From: an uncultured Bacteroidales bacterium
GTDB taxonomy: Bacteria; Bacteroidota; Bacteroidia; Bacteroidales; UBA932
Assembly (NCBI GenBank): GCA_905236955.1
Contig: CAJOQW010000067.1
Coordinates: 1-6,323, forward strand
Reading direction: 5' to 3'
DNA length: 6,323 nt
Shown: positions 1 to 6,323 of the stretch, piece after piece
Numbering within the stretch: position 1 is the stretch's first letter
Layout: each line of letters begins with the position of its first letter
Position numbers and translations under genes: made by a program
Notes under the pieces: model-generated
Databases searched by the model: none
Told to the model about the DNA's origin: nothing
What the model saw: only the letters and a program-made list of their open reading frames with translations

Positions 1-28
1 CCAACCCAGTAGAAATCAGCATCAAACA
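1..28 (+). other. Leader immediately upstream of the DUF4450 gene
   Basis: These bases precede the first start codon. They are A-rich just before the ATG, as is common for Bacteroidota translation starts, and show no clear Shine-Dalgarno motif. A TAG at 10-12 could be the end of a preceding gene read in frame 1 (only three codons visible, ...Pro-Thr-Gln-stop), which would give a 16-base gap similar to the other gaps in this cluster. Three codons are too few to support a gene call. The stretch is too short to search for a promoter. Confidence 0.3.
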
Positions 29-3000
29 ATGATGAAACCAATCAGGATATTGCTTCCGTCTGCACTGCTGCTTTTCGTTTCATGCGGCAGCAGGCCCCAG
101 GTGGAGGTGCGCACCATGCGTTACTATCCGGACGGGCGCGACATAGTGTGCCTGAACGGGGACGGGCTTTATACCAGGGCCCTCTACGGCACGCACACCC
201 GATTCCGCCTCGAAACCGGTGACAGGCCCCGTTTCGTGGCCTACGACCGCGAGAACAGCTACAACATCCGCTTCTTCATGGACGGCAAGCGCCTCGACAG
301 CGAAGACTTCCGCTGCGAAGCAAGGTATCAGGGAGGCCGCCGCTCTTACAGCCTCACCGCTCCGGAATGGGGCGACGGGAAGGTGGAGATGGTGGCCATG
401 GCTTCCTTCTTCGGCGAAGGAGCCATCTGGAAAATAAACACTTCCGGATTCGACCATGACCCGGTGTTCAGCGTAAGGCGCTGCCGTACCGCCGCCACCC
501 GCTTCAACCGCGAAGGCGACCTTGGCAACGACCCGCAGGAATGGTTCGAGCCGGCCGAAGGTGAACCGGAACTCATCACCCTCGAGTGGGACGGGGCGGG
601 AGAGACCTACCTGGTTTACGAAGACAATTCCAGGCTCTTCCTCGCCGAAGACGGGCCGGAACGTTTCGCAAAAGAGGAGGAAGCCCGCCGGGCCCTGGTT
701 GGAACCGTAGAGATAAACACCCCGGACCCATGGCTCAACACCCTGGGTGCCAGCATGCTGGCAGCCGCGGACGGCTGCTGGGACGGAGAGACGTTCCTGC
801 ACGGCGCAATAGGATGGCGGACCCAGCTTGCGGGCTGGAGGGGGGCGTACGCCCTCGATGCCCTTGGCTGGAACGACAGGGCCCTTTCGCATTTCCGGGC
901 CTATGCCGCGAGCATGGTCACGGAATGCCCTCCCTCGCTCCCCCAGCCCCAGCAGGATTCCGCCCGCAATCTCGCACGCGGCCTGGAAGAACTCGGAACC
1001 CCCATCTTCAGCAACGGGTATATCTGCAAGCTTCCCGGAAGGACCGATGTTACGAGCCACTACGACATGAACCTCAACTACATCGACGAGCTGCTCACCC
1101 ATTTCGGTTACGACGCCGACACGTCTTTCATGCGCGAGATGTGGCCTGTGATCAAACTCCATCTGGAGTGGGAGAAGCGCAACTTCGACCCGGACGGCGA
1201 CCATCTCTACGACGCTTATTGCTGCATCTGGGCCAGCGACGCCCTGTTCTACAGCGGTGGTGCAGTCACCCATTCCTCGGCATACAACTACAGGGGCAAC
1301 CTGCTGGCTGCCCGCATAGCGGAGATAATCGGGGAAGACCCGGCTCCCTACCGAGCGGAAGCCGAAGCCATACTCGCAGCGCTCAACTCCCGCCTATGGA
1401 TGGAAGACAAGGGATATTGGGCTGAATATCAAGACTATGCAGGCCTGAAGCGGCTCCATGAGAGCGCTGCAATATGGACTATCTACACTCCCATCGACTG
1501 CGGTGCATGCACCCCCGAACAGGCATGGAGGGCCACGCGCTATGTCGACCGTTCCATCCCGCATATCCCCGTCCGCTACCGTTACGACGAAAACACGGTG
1601 AAGGAACTCGGGCTGCAGCTGCCCTCCCCGGAAGAAGACCTGTTCACGGTATCCACTTCCGACTGGCTGCCGTATGTCTGGAGCACCAACAACGTAGCAC
1701 ACGAAGAAGTGGCCAACATGGCCCTCGCCTATCTTCAGGCCGGCCGCAGCGATTCCGGTTTCAAGTTGCTCAAGGCCGACATCCTGGACGAGATGTATCT
1801 TGGGGCATGCCCCGGCAATTTCGGCCAGATAAGCTACTACGACAAGGCCAAGAGCGAGGCCTACCGCGACTTCGCCGACAATGTGGGCATAACCACGAGG
1901 GCCGTCATCAACGGCCTGTTCGGAATCATCCCCGAGGCCCTCTACGGACGCTGCATAATACGGCAGGCCTTCCCTGCGCAGTGGCAGGAAGCCTCCATCA
2001 AGACCCCGTACCTTTCTTACAGTTTCCGCCGTGAAGGCACCGTGGACATATATGAGATAACCCAGGATTTCAACCGCCCACTCAAGATAGTGGTCCAGGA
2101 AAACAACGGAGGTGCCTACCTCGAGGTGGAAGGCACCGCCGATGCCGTCCAGACCATAAGGATAGACCGCAGGGACCTTCCGCCCGCCCCGAAGTACAAG
2201 GAGGCCCCGATGGCAAAGGACGTGCTCGACTCCCCCGCCTACATGGCGGAGATGGGCCTGGGAGAAATAACCGGACGCACCGCGAAGAGAAGCCGCATGG
2301 TGGACATCAGCGCGGCCTTCAACTCCAGCGTCGACGACATCTTCCGCAACGAGTATCTTTCCCCCAGGCCTCCTTTCACCACCCTCCAGCTCCCGAAGCA
2401 GGGGGTGGGCGAATGGTGCATACCTCTGGAAACTTATGAGATAGAGGACGACGGCATGAGGGCAAGGATAAAAGACGGGGTCTTCGACACCGGCCTGGGA
2501 CTGAGGTTCAAGTCCCCTTCCGAAGGGCACAACATCATTTACACTTCACTCTGGGATAATTACCCCGACAGCGTGAGCGTACCCTTGGAAGGCCGCGCCC
2601 GCTACGCATGGCTGTTGATGGCCGGCAGCACCGAGAACATGCAGAGCCGGATCGACAACGGCATGGTAACGGTCACCTACGCCGACGGCAGCACATCCAC
2701 CATGCCACTCTACAATCCTGTCAACTGGTATCCCATACATCAGGACTACTATCTCGACGACTATGCCTTCCGCTCCTGCCCCGTCCGCCCGTACAGGGTG
2801 CTCTTCTCCGATGGCAGCGTGAGCCGGGAACTCGACTTGAAGTGGGGCCTTGCCGAAGAGAACGAAAGATTCGGGGTCCAGAAGCCCAAGCCCACCGACA
2901 GGATAATCCCCGGAGGAGCAGGAATAATCCTGAAGATGCCTCTCGACGGCAGGAAAGATCTGGACAGCCTCACCCTCACCACCCTGTCGGGCGATGTAGT

Positions 3001-3034
3001 GCTGGGACTCATGGCCATAACCCTTGAAAATTAA
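29..3034 (+). CDS. DUF4450-like six-hairpin glycosidase lipoprotein
   Basis: A 1001-residue predicted secreted lipoprotein, probably a periplasmic glycoside hydrolase whose substrate cannot be read from sequence. Residues 1-19 form a signal with a lipobox-like end (LLLFVSC, Cys19) and no acidic residues right after Cys, which argues against surface export. Residues about 25-220 are beta-rich and carry the DUF4450-like signature ALYGTHTRFRLETGDRP (51-67). Residues about 225-655 look like an (alpha/alpha)6 barrel: DPDGD (387-391), IWASD (400-404), GGAVTHSSAYNYR (410-422), VWSTNNVAHEEVAN (550-563), CPGNFGQ (594-600), NGLFGIIP (628-635) and FPAQW (648-652), the last two recalling GH78/GH95-like barrels. 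Asp404, Glu559 and Glu560 are possible catalytic acids, by inference only. Residues about 690-1001 are a beta-rich tail with QLPKQGVGEWC (787-797) and SLWDNYPDS. ATG at 29 or the next codon at 32 both suit the signal peptide. The frame is intact and ends 7 bases before the GH105 gene, which places it in rhamnogalacturonan-type degradation. Family assignment is from remembered motifs; no activity is claimed. Confidence 0.78.
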   Translation: MMKPIRILLPSALLLFVSCGSRPQVEVRTMRYYPDGRDIVCLNGDGLYTRALYGTHTRFRLETGDRPRFVAYDRENSYNIRFFMDGKRLDSEDFRCEARYQGGRRSYSLTAPEWGDGKVEMVAMASFFGEGAIWKINTSGFDHDPVFSVRRCRTAATRFNREGDLGNDPQEWFEPAEGEPELITLEWDGAGETYLVYEDNSRLFLAEDGPERFAKEEEARRALVGTVEINTPDPWLNTLGASMLAAADGCWDGETFLHGAIGWRTQLAGWRGAYALDALGWNDRALSHFRAYAASMVTECPPSLPQPQQDSARNLARGLEELGTPIFSNGYICKLPGRTDVTSHYDMNLNYIDELLTHFGYDADTSFMREMWPVIKLHLEWEKRNFDPDGDHLYDAYCCIWASDALFYSGGAVTHSSAYNYRGNLLAARIAEIIGEDPAPYRAEAEAILAALNSRLWMEDKGYWAEYQDYAGLKRLHESAAIWTIYTPIDCGACTPEQAWRATRYVDRSIPHIPVRYRYDENTVKELGLQLPSPEEDLFTVSTSDWLPYVWSTNNVAHEEVANMALAYLQAGRSDSGFKLLKADILDEMYLGACPGNFGQISYYDKAKSEAYRDFADNVGITTRAVINGLFGIIPEALYGRCIIRQAFPAQWQEASIKTPYLSYSFRREGTVDIYEITQDFNRPLKIVVQENNGGAYLEVEGTADAVQTIRIDRRDLPPAPKYKEAPMAKDVLDSPAYMAEMGLGEITGRTAKRSRMVDISAAFNSSVDDIFRNEYLSPRPPFTTLQLPKQGVGEWCIPLETYEIEDDGMRARIKDGVFDTGLGLRFKSPSEGHNIIYTSLWDNYPDSVSVPLEGRARYAWLLMAGSTENMQSRIDNGMVTVTYADGSTSTMPLYNPVNWYPIHQDYYLDDYAFRSCPVRPYRVLFSDGSVSRELDLKWGLAEENERFGVQKPKPTDRIIPGGAGIILKMPLDGRKDLDSLTLTTLSGDVVLGLMAITLEN

Positions 3035-3041
3035 TCGCAGT

Positions 3042-4538
3042 ATGGATATAAAGAACTTCACCCTTTTCGCAGCTGTCATGCTGCTGGCGGCACAATGCAA
3101 GCCCGCCCCACAACAGGAAAACGGCAATTTCAGCATGGGCGACCCCATCCCGGTCGACAAGGCATGGAGCATCGACGGAAAATCCACCGACAAGGTGGTA
3201 CCCTCCCCGGGCTCCGCCACATATACCACTGCCATCGAACTCGCACAGCCCTCCGCCGCCGACGACTGGATGCTCGACCTGGGCGAGGTGCGCGACGAAG
3301 CCGTCGTGTATATAAACGGCGAGAAGGCCGGAAGCGTTGCCAAAGCCCCGTACACCCTCAGGATAGGCAAGATGCTGAAACCTGGCATAAATCTGCTCGA
3401 CGTTGCGGTCACGACCTCCAGGACTTCGGAAGCGGGTCTCTGCTCGGAAGTGAACCTGATCCCTCTCTACAAACCCACCCCTACCGAAGACGAGGTGATA
3501 GCGCAGGCAAGGCTCGTGAACGGCTATTTCATGCGCAAGTTCCCCGATCCTTCCAAACCGGTCCCGTTCCCTTCGAGGCACCGCTCCTACGAGGGTAACA
3601 TATGGACGAGGGGCGTCTATTTCGAAGGCCTTATGGCCCTTCACGAGGTGGACCCTAAGCAGGAATATCTCGATTATACGATGAAATGGGGCGAACTTTT
3701 CGGCTGGAACATGCGCAACGGCCAGCCCCTGACCCGCAACGCGGACAATTACTGCTGCGCCCAGGCCTACATCGACATGTACCGCATATATGGCGAAGCG
3801 AAGATGATCGCGAATGTAACCACCTGCTTCGACAATATACTCTCGACCGGGGAATCCGAGGGAGACTGGACATGGATCGACGCCATCCAGATGGGGATGC
3901 CGGGCCTCGTGAAATACGGTGTCACCGCCGGCAGGCCCGAGTTCTTCGAAAAGGCTTGGCAGATGTACAACTGGGCCCGCGAACGTTTCTGGAACCCTGA
4001 AGACGGCCTTTGGTGGCGCGACGTGGCTTTCTGTCCGCCTTACACCACCCCCAATGGGAAACAGTGCTACTGGAGCCGCGGGAACGGCTGGGTATTCGCC
4101 AATTTCGTGAGGGTGCTCGAGGAACTTCCCGCCGACAATCCGCACAGGGCTGTGCTCGAGGATGATTTCATGGCAATGGCAAAGGCGCTTGTGGCTTGCC
4201 AGCGCAGCGACGGCACTTGGAACTGCTCCCTCGCCGACCCGGACGATTTCGGCGGCCCGGAAGCCACGGGCACAAGCATGTTCATCTACGGTCTCGCATG
4301 GGGCGTACGCACCGGCAGGCTCTCCGAGAAGGATTATCTCCCTGCGGTAGTACGGGGCTGGAACGGCCTCAACCGCATATGCATCCACGACAACGGCTTC
4401 ATCGGCTACTCCCAGGGATCGGGCAAGGAGCCCAAGGAAGCGCAGCCCCTCAGTTACGACCGCATCCCCGATTTCGAAGACTTCGGAACAGGATGCTTCC
4501 TTCTTGCCGCCAGTGAAATGGCGAAACTTGTGAAATAA
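3042..4538 (+). CDS. GH105 unsaturated rhamnogalacturonyl hydrolase
   Basis: Predicted to hydrate and thereby remove the 4,5-unsaturated uronic acid that a polysaccharide lyase leaves on the non-reducing end of an oligosaccharide, most likely unsaturated galacturonyl-rhamnose, in the periplasm. The 498-residue product has a signal (1-19) ending LLAAQC, where Gln before Cys19 is an unusual lipobox. Residues about 28-145 form a beta-sandwich resembling the GH2/GH106 sugar-binding type (LDLGEVRDEAVVYINGEKAG at 78-97, LKPGINLLDV at 112-121). Residues about 149-495 are the (alpha/alpha)6 GH105 domain: WTRGVYFEGL (188-197), ADNYCCAQAYIDMY (from 234), WTWIDAIQMGMP with Asp280, YWSRGNGWVFAN (343-354) and DFGTGCFLLAASEMAKL at the end. 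Asp280 likely matches the catalytic Asp143 of Bacillus YteR, and Arg346/Trp350 its Arg213/Trp217, judged from spacing. The domain is full length; the N-terminal sandwich is extra relative to YteR. ATG 3042 was preferred to an in-frame TTG at 3024, which overlaps the preceding gene and adds six residues. Alternative substrates are ulvan or glucuronyl arabinogalactan fragments. Confidence 0.9.
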   Translation: MDIKNFTLFAAVMLLAAQCKPAPQQENGNFSMGDPIPVDKAWSIDGKSTDKVVPSPGSATYTTAIELAQPSAADDWMLDLGEVRDEAVVYINGEKAGSVAKAPYTLRIGKMLKPGINLLDVAVTTSRTSEAGLCSEVNLIPLYKPTPTEDEVIAQARLVNGYFMRKFPDPSKPVPFPSRHRSYEGNIWTRGVYFEGLMALHEVDPKQEYLDYTMKWGELFGWNMRNGQPLTRNADNYCCAQAYIDMYRIYGEAKMIANVTTCFDNILSTGESEGDWTWIDAIQMGMPGLVKYGVTAGRPEFFEKAWQMYNWARERFWNPEDGLWWRDVAFCPPYTTPNGKQCYWSRGNGWVFANFVRVLEELPADNPHRAVLEDDFMAMAKALVACQRSDGTWNCSLADPDDFGGPEATGTSMFIYGLAWGVRTGRLSEKDYLPAVVRGWNGLNRICIHDNGFIGYSQGSGKEPKEAQPLSYDRIPDFEDFGTGCFLLAASEMAKLVK

Positions 4539-4557
4539 CCAAAAACCCAGGATAATA
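4539..4557 (+). promoter_or_regulatory. Intercistronic translation start region
   Basis: Nineteen bases separate the GH105 stop from the GH106 ATG. The gap is A-rich and holds only a weak AGGA about eight bases before the ATG. It contains no hairpin with a T-run and no room for a Bacteroidota promoter (TTTG and TAnnTTTG boxes), so read-through from the upstream genes is expected. This supports a single transcript; it does not exclude a promoter inside the upstream coding sequence. Confidence 0.5.
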
Positions 4558-6323
4558 ATGGACAAAAAACACATCGTCCCGCTGCTGACGGCTGCACTCC
4601 TCGCACTCGTCTCATGCAGCCAGAACAAGTCCGGTTCCGCCCCGGTTCCCGAAAGCGGAAAGCTCGGATGGCCGGAAATCACCCGGCAGACCAAACCCTG
4701 GACCCGCTGGTGGTGGCCCGGAAGCTCGTTTACCAAGGCCGATATCGATACCGCCCTTGTCCAATACTCCGAAGCCGGACTCGGCGGAATGGAGGTTACT
4801 ACAATCTATGGCGCCAAAGGCTACGAAGACCGGTATCTTACCTACCTGAGCCCCGAATGGATGGACCTTTTCGAGTACACCCTCAAGGCCGCTGAAGAGA
4901 AGGATCTGGGCATCGACCTCGCCAACGCTTCCGGCTGGCCGTTCGGCGGTAACTGGGTAACTCCCGAGGACGCATGCCGCAACCTGGAATACAAGATGTG
5001 GAAGCTCAAGGGCGGAGAAACCCTTGGCGACAAAGTGGCGATGGTGCAGGATCCCATCCTGGGCACGGCGGGAAAGAAGACGGATTTCGACCACATGAAA
5101 TATCCCGTAGCGGCCAATGACAGCCTGCAGCAATACGCTTTCGAACAGGTGCGCTATCCCAAGGACCTGCCTCTCATTGCCGTAACAGCCAACAGCGGGG
5201 ACGGCAGTTTCCAGGACCTCACTTCTCTTGTTAAGGAAGACGGCACCCTCGACTGGACGGCCCCCGAAGGCGACTGGACAGTGTGCGCCCTTTTCCTCGG
5301 ATGGCATGGAAAGATGGTGGAAAGGGCCGGTCCCGGCGGTGAAGGCGACGTGATAGACCACTTCTCTGGCAAAGCCATCAAGCACTATCTCTCCTATTTC
5401 GACGAAGCGTTCAAAGGATACGATGTCAGCACGATACGCTACTATTTCAACGACTCTTACGAGGTGGACGACGCCCGCGGACAGTCCGACTGGACTCCTG
5501 AATTCCTGAAAGAATTCAAGGCCAGGCGCGGCTATGATCTGCTTCCCCACTTCATCGACCTGATCGGAGAGGGCAGCGATCCCGAGGTAGGAGAACGGGT
5601 GTTATACGATTACCGCACCACCATAGGAGAACTCCTCCGTGAGAAGTATTCCGTGACATGGCAGAAATGGGCTGCCGCCCAGGGCAAGGGCATACGCAAC
5701 CAGGCCCACGGCTCCCCCGCTAACATCCTCGACCTCTACTCGGTGAGCGACGTCCCGGAGACGGAGGGCCAGAGCATCATCGGCATGAAGACTGCCTCGT
5801 CCGCCGCCCACGTCACCGACAAGCCCCTCACCTCGTCAGAGTCCGCAACATGGCTCGACGAGCACTTCAGGTCCAATCTGGGGGACGCGAAGGAGGCCAT
5901 GGACACCTATTTCCTGTCTGGTGTAAACCACATTTTCTACCATGGCACCTGCATGTCCCCCAACGACGCAGCATGGCCGGGATTCCTGTTCTATGCCGCC
6001 GTGCACTTCCAGCCGGTGAATCCTTTCTGGGCCGACTTCAGCGCGCTGAATTCCTATGTGACACGCTGCCAGAGTTTCCTCCAGGCCGGCAAGCCCGACA
6101 ACGACGTGCTGCTGTTCTTCGACGCCACCGAAATGTTTTCCGTTCGCGGCAGGGAGAAAATGTTCTTCCATATGAACCAGAACACCCCGGTCCAAAGCGC
6201 GATAGGCAAGACGGCCCAGTCTCTCTGCGACCTCGGCTACAGCTGGGACTACATCTCCGACAGGATGGTGCTGGAAGATATCCATGTATCTGATGGAAAA
6301 ATAGTTACAAAGGGAGGAACCAC
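4558..6323 (+). CDS. GH106 alpha-L-rhamnosidase, 3' end outside window
   Basis: Predicted to release terminal alpha-L-rhamnose from rhamnogalacturonan-type oligosaccharides in the periplasm. The open frame runs 588 codons to the window edge with no stop; family members are usually about 1000-1100 residues, so roughly the last 40% is missing. Residues 1-20 are a lipoprotein signal ending ALLALVSC (Cys20), followed by SQNKSG with no acidic export stretch. GH106 hallmarks follow: RWWWPG (50-55), GIDLANASGWPFGGNW (118-133), ERAGPGGEGDVIDHF (255-269), YYFNDSYEVDDARGQSDW (from 295), QAHGSPANILDLY (382-394), DVPETEGQ (398-405), SSESATW (426-432) and FYHGTCMSPNDAAWPG (460-475). Glu302, Glu401, Glu403 and Glu428 are conserved-looking acids in these blocks and candidates for the catalytic or metal-binding residues; I cannot assign roles. 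ATG 4558 is the natural start, giving a MDKK n-region and lying 19 bases after the GH105 stop. The pairing with GH105 fits sequential exo-removal of unsaturated uronate and then rhamnose. No frameshift is seen in the visible part. Confidence 0.92.
   Translation, partial: MDKKHIVPLLTAALLALVSCSQNKSGSAPVPESGKLGWPEITRQTKPWTRWWWPGSSFTKADIDTALVQYSEAGLGGMEVTTIYGAKGYEDRYLTYLSPEWMDLFEYTLKAAEEKDLGIDLANASGWPFGGNWVTPEDACRNLEYKMWKLKGGETLGDKVAMVQDPILGTAGKKTDFDHMKYPVAANDSLQQYAFEQVRYPKDLPLIAVTANSGDGSFQDLTSLVKEDGTLDWTAPEGDWTVCALFLGWHGKMVERAGPGGEGDVIDHFSGKAIKHYLSYFDEAFKGYDVSTIRYYFNDSYEVDDARGQSDWTPEFLKEFKARRGYDLLPHFIDLIGEGSDPEVGERVLYDYRTTIGELLREKYSVTWQKWAAAQGKGIRNQAHGSPANILDLYSVSDVPETEGQSIIGMKTASSAAHVTDKPLTSSESATWLDEHFRSNLGDAKEAMDTYFLSGVNHIFYHGTCMSPNDAAWPGFLFYAAVHFQPVNPFWADFSALNSYVTRCQSFLQAGKPDNDVLLFFDATEMFSVRGREKMFFHMNQNTPVQSAIGKTAQSLCDLGYSWDYISDRMVLEDIHVSDGKIVTKGGT

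Noticed and set aside
80..1273. Antisense open frame of 397 codons inside the DUF4450 gene
   Set aside because: Codon-aligned complement of the sense gene, with Val/Ala/Gly-rich low-information sequence. The sense strand has a signal peptide and family motifs.
586..1425. Alternative + strand frame of 279 codons within the DUF4450 gene
   Set aside because: Arg/Pro/Gly-rich composition typical of an out-of-phase reading of GC-rich coding DNA. The true frame carries the conserved barrel motifs.
1394..2530. Antisense open frame of 378 codons inside the DUF4450 gene
   Set aside because: Same codon-aligned shadow effect. No domain or plausible start context is seen.
2546..3412. Antisense open frame of 288 codons across the DUF4450/GH105 junction
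   Set aside because: Aligned with the first gene's codons, bounded by a sense TCA codon at 2546, and overlaps two well-supported sense genes.
4530..4560. Possible terminator or promoter between GH105 and GH106
   Set aside because: Only 19 bases, with no inverted repeat, no T-run and no TTTG/TAnnTTTG pair.
3009..4736. Antisense open frame of 575 codons covering the whole GH105 gene
   Set aside because: It is exactly codon-aligned with the GH105 gene, so it stays open only because that gene lacks TTA, CTA and TCA codons, as expected at high GC. It has no recognisable domain and crosses the gene boundary into a different phase.
4612..5550. Antisense open frame of 312 codons inside the GH106 gene
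   Set aside because: Codon-aligned complement of the GH106 gene, which has clear family motifs throughout.
5836..6293. Paired short open frames on both strands near the window end (147-149 codons)
   Set aside because: Both lie within the GH106 frame, which continues uninterrupted with FYHGT and AAWPG motifs. Neither shows a domain.

Overview
The window looks like part of a polysaccharide-degradation locus from a Bacteroidota genome, probably an uncultured or Alistipes-like member of Bacteroidales. The evidence is threefold. All three proteins begin with short Bacteroidota-style lipoprotein or secretion signals (Cys at residue 19 or 20). The gene starts are preceded by A-rich rather than strong Shine-Dalgarno sequence. 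The protein families are ones typical of Bacteroidota polysaccharide utilization loci (PULs). GC content is about 58-60% by eye, high for Bacteroides itself, and Ile ATA and Arg AGG codons are frequent in all three genes. The genus placement is an inference.

Layout: all of the window except the first 28 bases and two very short gaps is coding, and all genes are on the + strand. (1) 29-3034 encodes a 1001-residue predicted lipoprotein with a DUF4450-like N-terminal beta domain, a six-hairpin (alpha/alpha)6 glycosidase-like core and a large C-terminal beta-rich region. (2) 3042-4538 encodes a 498-residue GH105-type (YteR/RhiN-like) unsaturated uronyl hydrolase with an N-terminal beta-sandwich. 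(3) 4558 to the window end encodes the first 588 residues of a GH106-type alpha-L-rhamnosidase, cut by the window edge. The gaps are 7 and 19 bases, with no visible terminator or promoter, so the three genes are very probably one operon that continues downstream and perhaps upstream.

Working model (inference): a polysaccharide lyase encoded elsewhere cuts a rhamnose- and uronate-containing polysaccharide, most likely rhamnogalacturonan from pectin. GH105 removes the unsaturated uronic acid left at the non-reducing end, GH106 releases the exposed alpha-L-rhamnose, and the DUF4450/six-hairpin protein cuts a linkage that cannot be named from sequence. The lipoprotein signals lack an acidic stretch just after the Cys, which fits membrane-anchored, periplasm-facing enzymes. 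Ulvan, or arabinogalactan side chains capped with Rha-GlcA, are alternative substrates. No SusC/SusD pair, regulator, lyase, RNA gene, mobile element, CRISPR array or repeat was found in the window.

I see no wholly new system. The least understood element is the first gene, whose family has no activity that I know of. The fused sandwich domain and the unusual substrate-site motif of the GH105 protein come next. Several long antisense open frames were examined and rejected as codon-composition shadows.
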